From Bacteroides sp. (GTDB taxonomy: Bacteria > Bacteroidota > Bacteroidia > Bacteroidales > Bacteroidaceae), in NCBI GenBank assembly GCA_019416685.1, contig DXWV01000029.1:52481-116480 (forward strand): a stretch of DNA of 64,000 nucleotides, written 5' to 3'. The notes under the pieces were generated by a model. The model made no database searches. It was not told the origin of the DNA and worked only from the letters and a program-made list of their open reading frames with translations. The translations under genes and the position numbers were made by a program. Numbering within the stretch: the stretch's first letter is position 1; each line of letters opens with the position of its first letter. Below are positions 35,322 to 43,831 of this stretch, in pieces.

Positions 35322-36091
35322 TGATAATGAATGAAATTTATAAAGTCGTAATTATAGATGATGACTATACCGCGACAGAAGATTTGAAAAAGAGGCTTAC
35401 AGCTTATTCTGATATGTTAATCAAGGGTATGGCTGTCAATGGAGTTAAAGGCAGAAAAATGATAATGGAACAACGTCCGGATTTGTTGTTTTTGGATATA
35501 GAGTTGCCGGATATGCTGGGTATCAGACTGCTGAGCGAAATGCGTGATGAGATTGTGTGGGATATGAAAGTTGTTTTCTATACGGCATATGATAAGTATT
35601 TGCTTCAGGCTTTGAGGGAGTCAGCATTTGATTACTTATTGAAACCTTTCAGTGCAGAAGAATTAGATGGGATTATAGAGCGTTATCGGAAGGCGATGGC
35701 CACTCATCAGGTCACTCCTTCATTTTCGGCGTCTATAGCTGCGTTATTGCCACAACGTGACACGTTTATGATTAGTAGTGTGACTGGTTTCAAACTACTC
35801 CGTATCGAGGAAATTGGTTTTTTTGAATATTCTAAGGATAAACGTCAGTGGCAGGTGACTCTTTTTAATCAGACAACGCTAAGTCTTAAGAAGAATACAA
35901 AGGCAGAGGATATTATAAGTTATTCAGTCTCATTTGTACAGATCAGCCAGTCGGTTATTATTAATGTTGGCTATTTGGCTGTTATTAATGGCAAGCAGTG
36001 CGAACTTTATCCTCCTTTTAATGAACGAAAAAATCTGTCTATTTCCCGTGGATTTTTGAAAGAATTGCAGGAACGTTTCTGCCTTATCTGA
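35318..36091 (+). CDS. LytTR family response regulator
   Basis: This 257-residue regulator starts with a receiver domain: VVIIDDDY (acidic pocket), phosphoacceptor Asp in LLFLDIELPDM, VVFYTAYDKYLLQAL and KPFSAEEL. A linker leads to a LytTR DNA-binding domain (about 150-257: FMISSVTGFKLLRIEEIGFF, then SVIINVGYLAVI). It should be phosphorylated by the kinase encoded just upstream. The start is one of three close Met codons (35318, 35321, 35327). The first gives the overlap ATGA typical of coupling. Confidence 0.9.
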   Translation: MMIMNEIYKVVIIDDDYTATEDLKKRLTAYSDMLIKGMAVNGVKGRKMIMEQRPDLLFLDIELPDMLGIRLLSEMRDEIVWDMKVVFYTAYDKYLLQALRESAFDYLLKPFSAEELDGIIERYRKAMATHQVTPSFSASIAALLPQRDTFMISSVTGFKLLRIEEIGFFEYSKDKRQWQVTLFNQTTLSLKKNTKAEDIISYSVSFVQISQSVIINVGYLAVINGKQCELYPPFNERKNLSISRGFLKELQERFCLI

Positions 36092-36194
36092 TTTTTTTTG
36101 TTGTATAAGCACTTATTTAGACATTTTATGTGTGATTTGCGGCAAAATACTCATTTTTCGCAAAAATGGTATTTCATATTATCCTTTTTAATGC

Positions 36195-36202
36195 TATCTT
36201 TG
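36195..36202 (+). promoter_or_regulatory. promoter of the candidate small RNA
   Basis: TATCTTTG at 36195-36202 fits TAnnTTTG, with TTTC at 36172-36175 placed 19 bases upstream as a -33 element. Transcription would start near 36209. Confidence 0.55.
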
Positions 36203-36208
36203 TGATGT

Positions 36209-36306
36209 TAGGTAGGAATTGAATGTTTTTTGGTTTTTAGATGATCAATTCTATGTAACTGGTTGAGCCGGAGCTTTTGTGAAAAAGTCTCCGGCTATTT
36301 TTTTTT
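36209..36306 (+). ncRNA. candidate small RNA, about 98 nt
   Basis: A good Bacteroides promoter precedes and a strong intrinsic terminator ends this stretch, in a 330-bp gap without genes. It contains no ORF longer than five codons. The response-regulator gene ends 104 bases before the promoter, so the terminator alone could serve that gene. The separate promoter is what suggests an independent transcript. I recognise no known RNA family. Confidence 0.45.
36266..36306 (+). terminator. strong intrinsic terminator
   Basis: AGCCGGAG (36266-36273) pairs with CTCCGGCT (36289-36296), extended inside by CTTTT with AAAAG, and is followed by ATTTTTTTTT. Confidence 0.9.
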
Positions 36307-36421
36307 ATTAATGAGTTCAGTTTGTGAGTGCCTATTTCGTATTTATAACAAAAAGCGGGACCGAATGTTGTGAAATGATGGTAGATTTATTTTTTATATA
36401 TTGTCTTAAGTTACTCAGGAA

Positions 36422-37039
36422 TCATTTTTCTTCTGTAAATATCTTGTCAAAGGTTTCTCTTAACTGTCTCCGGTCATTAATCAGTGTTCGTAGTTCTTTT
36501 AGCTTTTCTCCATTCTTTGAGTTTTCTAACCATAATTTTAAGTATCCTCCTTCGGCATATTTATTCAGTAGATGATTAAGAAAACGTTCATAATGCCATT
36601 CTTTGTTTCCCGATGGATTTTGTTTTAACCCATATTGTACAGTTCTTCTTAATGTAATTTCCGGGTCTATAATCCTGTCTGCTTCAGCTACAATTTTTCC
36701 ATAAATACTACGTGGCTCATGGTTTGAAGAAGCTCTATGATCCTCTACGGCTTCTTTCATTGTTTGTATTTCTTCGGCAGAAAACCATTGATAGAGTCTT
36801 TTGTCATTTTCAAGAATGGTTCCTGAAATAAGGTGATGAGTTGCTCTATCCTTACATAGTCCTGTGTCGTGATAGGCAGCAATGGTGTATACCATATCTG
36901 TACGTACAGGATAATCTTTTGCAAGTTCCAGGCTCTCTGCTATTACAGTGTTTACATGCATTAAATTATGTGCCTTATCAAACGATTCGTATTGCGGAAT
37001 GATAACTGTTTCTATGTATTCTTTTAACTGTTCGTTCAT
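36422..37039 (-). CDS. HD-domain phosphohydrolase
   Basis: A 205-residue protein of the HD superfamily, metal-dependent phosphohydrolases. The metal ligands are visible as HNLMHVNTV (first His), AAYHDTGL (HD pair) and, later, EAVEDH and VAEADRIID. The C-terminus is helical and charged. The substrate is unknown; homologues of this size are often annotated as HD phosphohydrolases of the YedJ kind. A TATCTTTG box at 37077-37070 (minus strand) supports the start at 37039. Confidence 0.82.
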   Translation of the reverse strand: MNEQLKEYIETVIIPQYESFDKAHNLMHVNTVIAESLELAKDYPVRTDMVYTIAAYHDTGLCKDRATHHLISGTILENDKRLYQWFSAEEIQTMKEAVEDHRASSNHEPRSIYGKIVAEADRIIDPEITLRRTVQYGLKQNPSGNKEWHYERFLNHLLNKYAEGGYLKLWLENSKNGEKLKELRTLINDRRQLRETFDKIFTEEK

Positions 37040-37113
37040 CTGGGAAAATCTTACTTAATAAAAAGGAAACAAAGATACTAAATTTCTTGTAATATCTTAG
37101 CACTTATATGTTT

Positions 37114-37129
37114 GTTCCACGTGGCACAG
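37114..37129. other. weak parS-like site
   Basis: TGTTCCACGTGGCACA is one base off the perfect palindrome TGTTCCACGTGGAACA and keeps the CACGTG core of ParB-binding parS sites. It differs from the general consensus TGTTTCACGTGAAACA at three positions. It lies upstream of the HD-domain gene. Confidence 0.35.
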
Positions 37130-37131
37130 AA

Positions 37132-37159
37132 AAGGCCGGAATGTAAATCCCGGCCTTTT
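37132..37159 (-). terminator. terminator of the DUF3836 gene
   Basis: AAGGCCGG (37132-37139) pairs with CCGGCCTT (37150-37157). On the minus strand it follows the DUF3836 stop and is followed by TTTTC; T-rich sequence also flanks the + side, so it may work both ways. Confidence 0.7.
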
Positions 37160-37201
37160 ATTGTATTAATGTAAAGTGTAGAGTTAGAGAGAATATTTGT
37201 A

Positions 37202-37597
37202 TCAGATATTTGTATCGTCCATTGTAACTGTCATTTCCGGAACAAGAATATAGGCATTCTTTTTACTGTTCCATTTGTAATAATTGGTAGTTACGGTTTT
37301 GCCTTCATAAGTATAAGTGATGCGCAGGCTATTTTCCCATTTTTGGCTTTCAGTATTCCATTTGAGCGCTTCGCTTTCTGTCATACGTTTCTGGTCATTA
37401 TACTTATAGTTGTATTTCATATAGTTAGCGAGTGCAGCACCTTCTTTCTTATAAACGGTTTGTTCTACCATTACTCCGTCTTTTTCTTCTGAGTTATAGA
37501 TGAGATTTCTGTCGTTATTATGAGCAGAAGCGGTCAGGCTACCTGCAAAAAGAACTACTGATAATGCGATCGTTCTTATGGAAACATTTACTTTCAT
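37202..37597 (-). CDS. DUF3836 secreted protein
   Basis: The 131-residue protein has signal peptide MKVNVSIRTIALSVVLFAGS, then LTASAHNN. The mature part is a DUF3836 domain, a Bacteroides-restricted family, with repeats of the NYKYNDQKRMTESEALKWN kind and TNYYKWNSKKNAYILVPEMT. The pattern of short W/Y-containing beta repeats distantly recalls YD-like or antigen-type repeats. The function is unknown. A TAACTTTG box at 37664-37657 (minus strand) is a plausible promoter, and a hairpin terminator follows the stop. Confidence 0.8.
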   Translation of the reverse strand: MKVNVSIRTIALSVVLFAGSLTASAHNNDRNLIYNSEEKDGVMVEQTVYKKEGAALANYMKYNYKYNDQKRMTESEALKWNTESQKWENSLRITYTYEGKTVTTNYYKWNSKKNAYILVPEMTVTMDDTNI

Positions 37598-37770
37598 GAT
37601 TATACTGTTTTAGGGTTATATTATCATTATGTTATATTGGGCTTCTTTATTTGCTGCAAAGTTATATATAAAACGGATATTAATACTTAATATAGGTTAA
37701 TATGTTGTCATAATGATAATATTTCTTCTCTTGTATAACTTTCTTTTTGTAGATGCTAATGATAAAAAAA

Positions 37771-37797
37771 ATATCCGGCAGGTTGTTTGCCGGATAT
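37771..37797 (-). terminator. intrinsic terminator downstream of polA
   Basis: ATATCCGGCA (37771-37780) pairs with TGCCGGATAT (37788-37797). On the minus strand it is followed by TTTTTTT. It lies 100 bases beyond the polA stop. The rest of the 300-bp gap (37598-37897) holds the DUF3836 promoter and nothing else I can support. Confidence 0.85.
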
Positions 37798-37897
37798 ATA
37801 TTTAAACAGTTCGCGTGCTTAATTACGTATTTAGCAACTTTCTGTTTGATAGGTTAATTAATGTTATAAACGCTTCAGCGGGTAACAATTGTCTTTT

Positions 37898-40705
37898 TTA
37901 GTGAGCTTCTAACCAGTTTTTCCCCCAGCCACAATCTGCTTTGAGAGGAACGTGCATTCGGTAAGCCCTCTCCATTTCTTCAATGACGACTTGCTCCACC
38001 CGTTCTTTTTCCTCTACCGGAACACTGAAATTTAATTCATCGTGTACTTGTAATATCATTTTTGCTTTTAGTCCTTCGTGTTTGAAACGTTTGTAGATAC
38101 GAGCCATTGCAACTTTGATAATGTCGGCTGCGCTTCCCTGAATTGGAGCATTAATAGCATTACGTTCGGCATATCCACGTACTACAGCGTTGCGTGAATT
38201 GATGTCCGGTAAAAAGCGTTTACGGTGAAAAATAGTTTCCACATAACCTTTTTCGCGTGCTACCTCAATGCTTTTATCCATGTAAGCCTTTACCTGAGGA
38301 TAGGTCTCAAAATAGCCGTCTATAAGCTCTTTAGCCTCTTTACGATCTACATTCATTCGCTCAGCCAGACCGAAGACGGAGATGCCATAAATGATGCCAA
38401 AATTGGCTGTTTTAGCCTTACGGCGCATATCCGGGTTTACTTCTTTTATGTCGATTTTATATACTTTGGCTGCTGTAGCTGCGTGAATATCGTAACCGCT
38501 TAAGAATGCATCTATCATATTTTTATCTTCACTCAGGTGTGCCATAATACGCAACTCTATTTGTGAATAGTCAGCAGAGAAGAAAAGAGAACCTTCGTCA
38601 GGAATGAATGCTTTACGTATCTCTTTTCCATTTTCATCCCGGATGGGGATATTCTGTAAATTCGGATTGCTGGAACTGAGACGTCCGGTCGCTGTTACTG
38701 TTTGATTAAAAGAAGTATGTACACGGCCTGTACGTGGGTTTATTAACAGAGGAAGAGCATCGATATAGGTACTTAACAGTTTTTTTAGCCCCCGGTGTTC
38801 CAGAATTTTTTCTACTACAGGATGTTTGTGACGCAGGCTTTCGAGTACCTCTTCTGATGTAACATATTGGCCAGTCTTGGTTTTCTTTGCTTTATCTATA
38901 ATTTTAAGTTTATCAAATAATACTTCGCCTACCTGCTTGGGTGAAGAGATATTGAATTGTTCTCCTGCCAGCTGATAAATCTCCTGTTCAATAGCCTTCA
39001 TTTGTGTTGTGAAATGTATTGAAGACTGTTTGAGTGCTTCTGTGTCCAGAAGTACTCCATTGCTTTCGATATTTACCAATACAGGTACCAGAGGCATTTC
39101 TATTTCATAGAATAATTGCTCGGCCTCATTCTCTTTCAATTCTTTTTCCAGTATATTCTTTAGTTTCAGTGTTACATCCGCATCTTCACAGGCGTATTGA
39201 TAAATCTCTTCGGGAGCAAGGTCGCGCATGTTTTTCTGATTCTTTCCTTTCGGTCCGATAAGTTCTTCGATGTGAATTGTTTGATAATGCAGATAAATTT
39301 CCGCCAGATAGTCCATCCCGTGACGAAGTTCAGGTTGAAGAACATAATGTGCTACCATTGTATCGAAAAGGGGACCTTTTACTTCAACTCCGTAATTTTG
39401 GAGAACGATCATATCATATTTGATGTTTTGTCCTACTTTTAACGTTTTTTCGTTTTCGAATACCTTCTTGAACTCATTTACTATTTTTAACGCTTCTTCC
39501 CGGTCTGCGGGGATGGGTATATAAAATCCCTGATTTTCGGCAAAGCTGAAGCTCATTCCTACCAACTCGGCCTCCATTGGATCAGTACCCGTTGTTTCTG
39601 TATCTAACGCGAAAATTTTTTCTGTAAGTAAAATTTGAATAAATTCAAGCCTTTTTTCCTTATTATCAATTAGTTGATAGTCAGTGCTGAGCGTTTTTAA
39701 CGTGTCTAGATTCGATTTTTTTTCTTCGATCGGTCCGTTGGGCGTAATTTCTGCAAATAAATCGCCTTGAATCGGTTCACTTTCTTGTGCGAAAAGCGGA
39801 CCTGCAGAAGAGGGGAGAAGCTGACTCTCTTTTTTGAAGATTCTTTCCATTAATGTACGAAACTCCAGCTCTTCAAAAATTTTTCGAAGTGTTTCTTCAT
39901 CCGGCTGTTCACGTACCAGTGTATTCATATCAAGTTCGATGGGTACATCTGTTTTTATGGTTGCCAGAAATTTGGAGAAGGTTATCATTTCCCGGTTTGT
40001 TTCTACTTTGGTTTTGAGTGCTCCTTTTAATTGGTCGGTATGTTCAAGTAGATTTTCGATGTTGCCAAATTCGGCAATTAACTTTTGGGCTGTTTTCTCT
40101 CCGACACCCGGGCAGCCGGGAATGTTATCTGAAGCATCGCCCATAAGCCCCAACATATCAATAACCTGTGAAGGTGACTGAATATCGAACTTCGCTTTGA
40201 CTTGTTCTATGCCCATAACCTCAAATTCCTTATCGCCATACTTGGGACGATACATGAATACATGTTCTGTTACCAGTTGGCCGTAGTCTTTGTCAGGTGT
40301 CATCATATAGGTCGTGATTCCTTGTTGTCCGGCTTTGGTTGCCAGTGTTCCGATAACGTCGTCTGCTTCATAGCCTGCCACTTCAAGGATAGGGATACGA
40401 TAAGCACGGATGATATCTTTTATAATGGGTACGGAAAGGCGGATCGCTTCCGGTGTTTCTTCGCGTTGTGCTTTATATTGTTCATAGGCTTCATGACGGA
40501 AAGTAGGACCCGGAGGGTCGAAAGCAACTCCTATGTGTGTAGGGTTTTCTTTTTTCAGTACATCCTCTAATGTATTTACAAAGCCGAGAATAGCCGAAGT
40601 ATTGAAACCTTTGGAATTGATCCGTGGATTTTTGATAAAGGCATAATATGCCCGATATATAAGTGCGTAAGCATCTAAAAAGAAAAGTTTACTGTTTTGG
40701 TCCAT
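37898..40705 (-). CDS. polA: DNA polymerase I
   Basis: A 935-residue polymerase with all three activities. The N-terminal 5'-3' exonuclease (about 1-290) has FLDAYALIYRAYYAF and YEADDVIGTLA. The 3'-5' exonuclease keeps its catalytic ALDTETTGTDPMEAELVG (about 370). The polymerase domain has RLSSSNPNLQNIPIRDENG, FFSADYSQIELRIMAHLS, KTANFGIIYGISVFGLAERM and the catalytic LQVHDELNFSVP. It works in Okazaki fragment maturation and repair. It is divergent from the polyprenyl synthase gene, with an 87-bp shared promoter region. Confidence 0.98.
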   Translation of the reverse strand: MDQNSKLFFLDAYALIYRAYYAFIKNPRINSKGFNTSAILGFVNTLEDVLKKENPTHIGVAFDPPGPTFRHEAYEQYKAQREETPEAIRLSVPIIKDIIRAYRIPILEVAGYEADDVIGTLATKAGQQGITTYMMTPDKDYGQLVTEHVFMYRPKYGDKEFEVMGIEQVKAKFDIQSPSQVIDMLGLMGDASDNIPGCPGVGEKTAQKLIAEFGNIENLLEHTDQLKGALKTKVETNREMITFSKFLATIKTDVPIELDMNTLVREQPDEETLRKIFEELEFRTLMERIFKKESQLLPSSAGPLFAQESEPIQGDLFAEITPNGPIEEKKSNLDTLKTLSTDYQLIDNKEKRLEFIQILLTEKIFALDTETTGTDPMEAELVGMSFSFAENQGFYIPIPADREEALKIVNEFKKVFENEKTLKVGQNIKYDMIVLQNYGVEVKGPLFDTMVAHYVLQPELRHGMDYLAEIYLHYQTIHIEELIGPKGKNQKNMRDLAPEEIYQYACEDADVTLKLKNILEKELKENEAEQLFYEIEMPLVPVLVNIESNGVLLDTEALKQSSIHFTTQMKAIEQEIYQLAGEQFNISSPKQVGEVLFDKLKIIDKAKKTKTGQYVTSEEVLESLRHKHPVVEKILEHRGLKKLLSTYIDALPLLINPRTGRVHTSFNQTVTATGRLSSSNPNLQNIPIRDENGKEIRKAFIPDEGSLFFSADYSQIELRIMAHLSEDKNMIDAFLSGYDIHAATAAKVYKIDIKEVNPDMRRKAKTANFGIIYGISVFGLAERMNVDRKEAKELIDGYFETYPQVKAYMDKSIEVAREKGYVETIFHRKRFLPDINSRNAVVRGYAERNAINAPIQGSAADIIKVAMARIYKRFKHEGLKAKMILQVHDELNFSVPVEEKERVEQVVIEEMERAYRMHVPLKADCGWGKNWLEAH

Positions 40706-40764
40706 ATTTATCTAATTTTTCATGGTAAAAGTACAAAAAAATACGGTATTAACCGTTTTATTAT

Positions 40765-40772
40765 TACTTTTG
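40765..40772 (+). promoter_or_regulatory. -7 box of the polyprenyl synthase gene
   Basis: TACTTTTG matches TAnnTTTG, 20 bases before the ATG. No clear -33 TTTG at the usual spacing. Confidence 0.5.
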
Positions 40773-40792
40773 TGCTCAAATAGTGTTATTAT

Positions 40793-41767
40793 ATGGATAG
40801 CTCGTCTCTTATAAAGTCTCCGATAAATACGGAACTGGAAGATTTCAGAAAACTATTTGATAGTTCTCTTTCCAGTTCAAATTTCCTGCTAAATAATGTG
40901 ATTGCTCATATTCGGCAGAGAAACGGGAAGATGATGCGTCCTATCCTGGTGCTTCTTGTAGCACGTTTATATGGTGCTATCCGTCCTGCTACTTTTCATG
41001 CTGCTGTTTCTTTAGAGCTTCTTCATACAGCCAGTTTGGTACACGATGATGTGGTTGATGAGAGTACAGAACGTCGTGGACAGCTTTCTGTAAATGCTGT
41101 TTTTAATAATAAAGTGGCGGTATTGGCCGGTGACTTTTTGTTGGCTACAAGCCTTGTGCATGCTGGGAAGACGATGAATCACGAGATTATCAGTGTTGTA
41201 TCTTGTTTGGGCCAGGATCTTGCAGATGGAGAATTGTTGCAACTTTCCAATGTGAGTAATCCTCATTTTTCTGAGGAAATCTACTTTGATGTTATTCGTA
41301 AGAAAACGGCAGCTCTTTTTGCTGCTTGTACTAAATCGGCAGCACTTTCTGTTAATGCAAGCGATGAAGAGGCCGAATTTTCGCGTTTATTTGGCGAATA
41401 TATTGGTATCTGTTTTCAGATAAAGGATGATATTTTTGATTACTTTGAAAGTAAAGAGATAGGTAAGCCAACAGGAAATGATATGCTGGAAGGTAAATTG
41501 ACGTTACCCGTTCTTTACGCTCTGAATTCTACAAATAGTGTCTGGGCACAAGAGATAGCTGTCAAAGTCAAGGAGGGGATTGCTACTCCTGATGAAATCG
41601 GGCATTTAGTCGAATTTACCAAGATCAATGGAGGCATTGAGTATGCTGTTGAAATGATGGAGCTATATAAGGGCAAAGCGCTTGACTTGCTCCATTCGCT
41701 TCCTCCCTCTGATATATGTACTGCACTTAAGGCTTACCTTGATTATGTAGTTGACAGAGATAAATAA
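40793..41767 (+). CDS. trans-polyprenyl diphosphate synthase (IspB-like)
   Basis: This 324-residue enzyme extends isoprenoid diphosphates, probably for the menaquinone side chain. The two Asp-rich motifs are intact: first LLHTASLVHDDVVDE followed by RRG, second FQIKDDIFDYF. GKMMRPILVLL and GKLTLPVLYAL are also typical. Chain length cannot be read with certainty, and octaprenyl-type is the usual annotation. Its 3' end overlaps the convergent DUF1266 gene by 25 bases. Confidence 0.9.
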   Translation: MDSSSLIKSPINTELEDFRKLFDSSLSSSNFLLNNVIAHIRQRNGKMMRPILVLLVARLYGAIRPATFHAAVSLELLHTASLVHDDVVDESTERRGQLSVNAVFNNKVAVLAGDFLLATSLVHAGKTMNHEIISVVSCLGQDLADGELLQLSNVSNPHFSEEIYFDVIRKKTAALFAACTKSAALSVNASDEEAEFSRLFGEYIGICFQIKDDIFDYFESKEIGKPTGNDMLEGKLTLPVLYALNSTNSVWAQEIAVKVKEGIATPDEIGHLVEFTKINGGIEYAVEMMELYKGKALDLLHSLPPSDICTALKAYLDYVVDRDK

Positions 41768-42459
41768 TACTTATTCCATGGACTCTCTGCATCTTGTGTG
41801 GCTGACAGGAAACTTCTGATTGTGCTGTCTATTTCCTCTTTTTTATCTGTTTTCATAGCTTGTCCGATGAGGTAGCTCTTACCTATTTCTTCCCAGCTTT
41901 TAAATATCTGCCGACATTTTTCACCGGCAAATTTGATATATTCCCATGCCGTTTGTTCATCAATATATCCTGTTTCGAATGCCATACGTGCTAAGGTGAT
42001 TAGTTCTCCCATGTCCCATGCCAGAATACCTCGTTCAAAATCTTCTTTTTCGATGGATACGATTTTTTTCTCGTGTATATACTTTATAAACCGGTACAGG
42101 TGATGAGCGCGCTGTATAAACGATTCTATGCCGAAAAAACGCTTGCGGAGGATGGTTTCTATTTCTTCTTCATTGTCTGATGACAGGAGGTAAGGTAGAA
42201 GAATTGAATATGCGGTACGTTCTCCTTCATTCTTGAGAAGAGTCAGCATTTCTGTAATGAAACATTCTTGCTTGAGTTGAGGTATTTCTGTCAGTAACTG
42301 GCGGACTTTATCTTTCCTCATACCGGTCTCCAGGCTATCCACAAAAAGACCTGTTTGTATACTGGAAATGAGTCCAATGAACAGGTTTTGCTCTTTGCCG
42401 GTTAAGGCATTACCTTCTCCGTTCCGGCTGAATCGTAATGAAATACTACTTTGTTCCAT
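41743..42459 (-). CDS. DUF1266 domain protein
   Basis: The 238-residue protein carries a C-terminal DUF1266 domain: AWDMGELITLARMAFETGYI, TAWEYIKFAG, FKSWEEIGKSYLIGQAM and a final SPWNKYYLSL. The family's function is unknown. The first 100 residues are helical without a known domain. It has a long (about 265 nt) structured leader and its own promoter. It overlaps the 3' end of the convergent polyprenyl synthase gene. Confidence 0.78.
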   Translation of the reverse strand: MEQSSISLRFSRNGEGNALTGKEQNLFIGLISSIQTGLFVDSLETGMRKDKVRQLLTEIPQLKQECFITEMLTLLKNEGERTAYSILLPYLLSSDNEEEIETILRKRFFGIESFIQRAHHLYRFIKYIHEKKIVSIEKEDFERGILAWDMGELITLARMAFETGYIDEQTAWEYIKFAGEKCRQIFKSWEEIGKSYLIGQAMKTDKKEEIDSTIRSFLSATQDAESPWNKYYLSLSTT

Positions 42460-42492
42460 ACCCTTGTTTTTTTAATTCTTCGTTAACCGAAA

Positions 42493-42570
42493 AGCGTGAG
42501 AACTGTTGCTCTGTATCTTTCCTGGGGCTTCGGCAAGCCGTTATGACGATACAAGCAACAGTCTCACGCT
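42493..42570 (-). other. long hairpin in the DUF1266 mRNA leader, REP-like
   Basis: AGCGTGAGAACTGTTGCTCT (continuing to 42517) pairs with the arm 42548-42570 (GATACAAGCAACAGTCTCAC, then GCT) with two bulges. Inside it GGCTT/AAGCC closes a second hairpin (42526-42539). A 63-codon frame (42446-42637) crosses it, but its protein would be a product of the inverted repeat, so I treat it as noncoding. The upstream leader has a further hairpin TTAGCCT/AGGCTAA (42705-42724), and a TATCTTTG box near 42739-42732 gives a likely start. Confidence 0.6.
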
Positions 42571-42840
42571 CCATTCGATATATAACAAGAGTATATACGT
42601 GAAGGTGCGTGAGACCCGTTTGCCTATTACCTTTCATAACATGAATTTTGCCGAATTCCAGGAAAAAGATAATAAATGAAACGTTCTCTAATACAGTTTA
42701 TTAGCCTCTTCTCTATAGGCTAATGCTCGGCAAAGATAGTAAAAAAATGAGTATCTTTAAGTAAGGAAGTTTAGTTTTTCTTAATTATAGATATGATATT
42801 CGTGCTAATGCTAACCGGATGGAAATGTTTGAATAATAAA

Positions 42841-42909
42841 TGAGGATATACAAAAGAGGTGATCTGATGTTTTATTCAAAAATGCAAAGTTTCTTTGGTA
42901 TATCCTCAC
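42841..42909 (-). terminator. stem-loop downstream of deoC
   Basis: TGAGGATATACAAAAGA (42841-42857) and TCTTTGGTATATCCTCA (42893-42909) pair with one mismatch across 35 bases, 14 bases after the deoC stop on the minus strand. No U-tract is present. Confidence 0.5.
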
Positions 42910-42922
42910 AGATTGTTTTGAA

Positions 42923-43831
42923 TTAGAAGAATTTTATGTCTTCTCCTTTAATGTCAGAGAGTAATAAATTAGCTAATCGGCTGGTACCCAATCGGAAAAG
43001 GCTGTTATTTAGCCACTCTTCTCCTAAAATTTCTTTTACTATTGTGTAGTAAATCAATGCGTCATTTACTGTATTAATGCCACCGGCAGGCTTAAATCCT
43101 ATTTTGTTCCCGGTCTTTTCGTAATACTCTTTAATAGCTTCACACATCACATAAGCTGCTTCCGGGGTAGCTGCCGGTTGTTGTTTTCCTGTGGATGTTT
43201 TGATAAAATCTGCTCCGGAGTACATTGATAGGATGGAGGCTTTTTTTATGTTTGAAGCCGTTTTCAGTGCTCCGGTTTCAAGAATTACTTTCAGGTGGCG
43301 TTCTTTGCAAGTGTCTTTTAACTCCTGTATTTCTTCGCACATAGTTTCGTAATCTCCACTCAGGAATTTACCGATAGAAATAACGATGTCTATTTCGTCT
43401 GCACCTTCCATCAGTGCCATAGCTGTCTCTGCTATTTTTACTTCAATAAACGTTTGTGATGACGGGAATCCAGCTGATACACAAGCAATATTGATGCCGT
43501 CAACATCCAATGTGTTTTTTACTACTTCTGCAAAGTTGGGATATACACAGATTGCTGCTACATTCTTTAAATCGGGAAATTCATCGTCAAACTTGTTTAC
43601 CTTTTCAGTAAATTTCATAACGCTTTCGTCACTATCCGTACTGTTGAGGGTAGTGAGATCAATGCAGTTGAAAAGGAGTTTTTTTACCTCTTCTGTATTG
43701 TTTTCAGCTACTTTATTTTCGATAATTGAAGCTACCCGGGCTTGTACATCAGCGTCGCTCAGGTTGGTATTGTACTTTGCCAATGCGGCTTCGTACTTAG
43801 TCAGATGGCTGTCATTCTGTTCCATGGTCAC
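42923..43831 (-). CDS. deoC: deoxyribose-phosphate aldolase
   Basis: The 302-residue class I aldolase splits deoxyribose 5-phosphate into glyceraldehyde 3-phosphate and acetaldehyde. The active-site Lys is in DFIKTSTGKQQPAATPEAAY, and CVYPNFAEVV, CVSAGFPSSQT, EIDIVISIGKFLSGDYE and GFKPAGGINTV match the family's other conserved parts. The N-terminal extension of about 60 residues is usual for Bacteroides. The start overlaps mazG by 20 bases (or 14 if Met3 is used), so it is the last gene of a coupled run. Confidence 0.95.
   Translation of the reverse strand: MTMEQNDSHLTKYEAALAKYNTNLSDADVQARVASIIENKVAENNTEEVKKLLFNCIDLTTLNSTDSDESVMKFTEKVNKFDDEFPDLKNVAAICVYPNFAEVVKNTLDVDGINIACVSAGFPSSQTFIEVKIAETAMALMEGADEIDIVISIGKFLSGDYETMCEEIQELKDTCKERHLKVILETGALKTASNIKKASILSMYSGADFIKTSTGKQQPAATPEAAYVMCEAIKEYYEKTGNKIGFKPAGGINTVNDALIYYTIVKEILGEEWLNNSLFRLGTSRLANLLLSDIKGEDIKFF

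Noticed and set aside
42446..42637. 63-codon minus-strand ORF ahead of the DUF1266 gene
   Set aside because: It spans the long inverted repeat, so both halves of the peptide derive from the repeat, and it runs 14 bases into the next gene in another frame. Treated as leader/repeat DNA.
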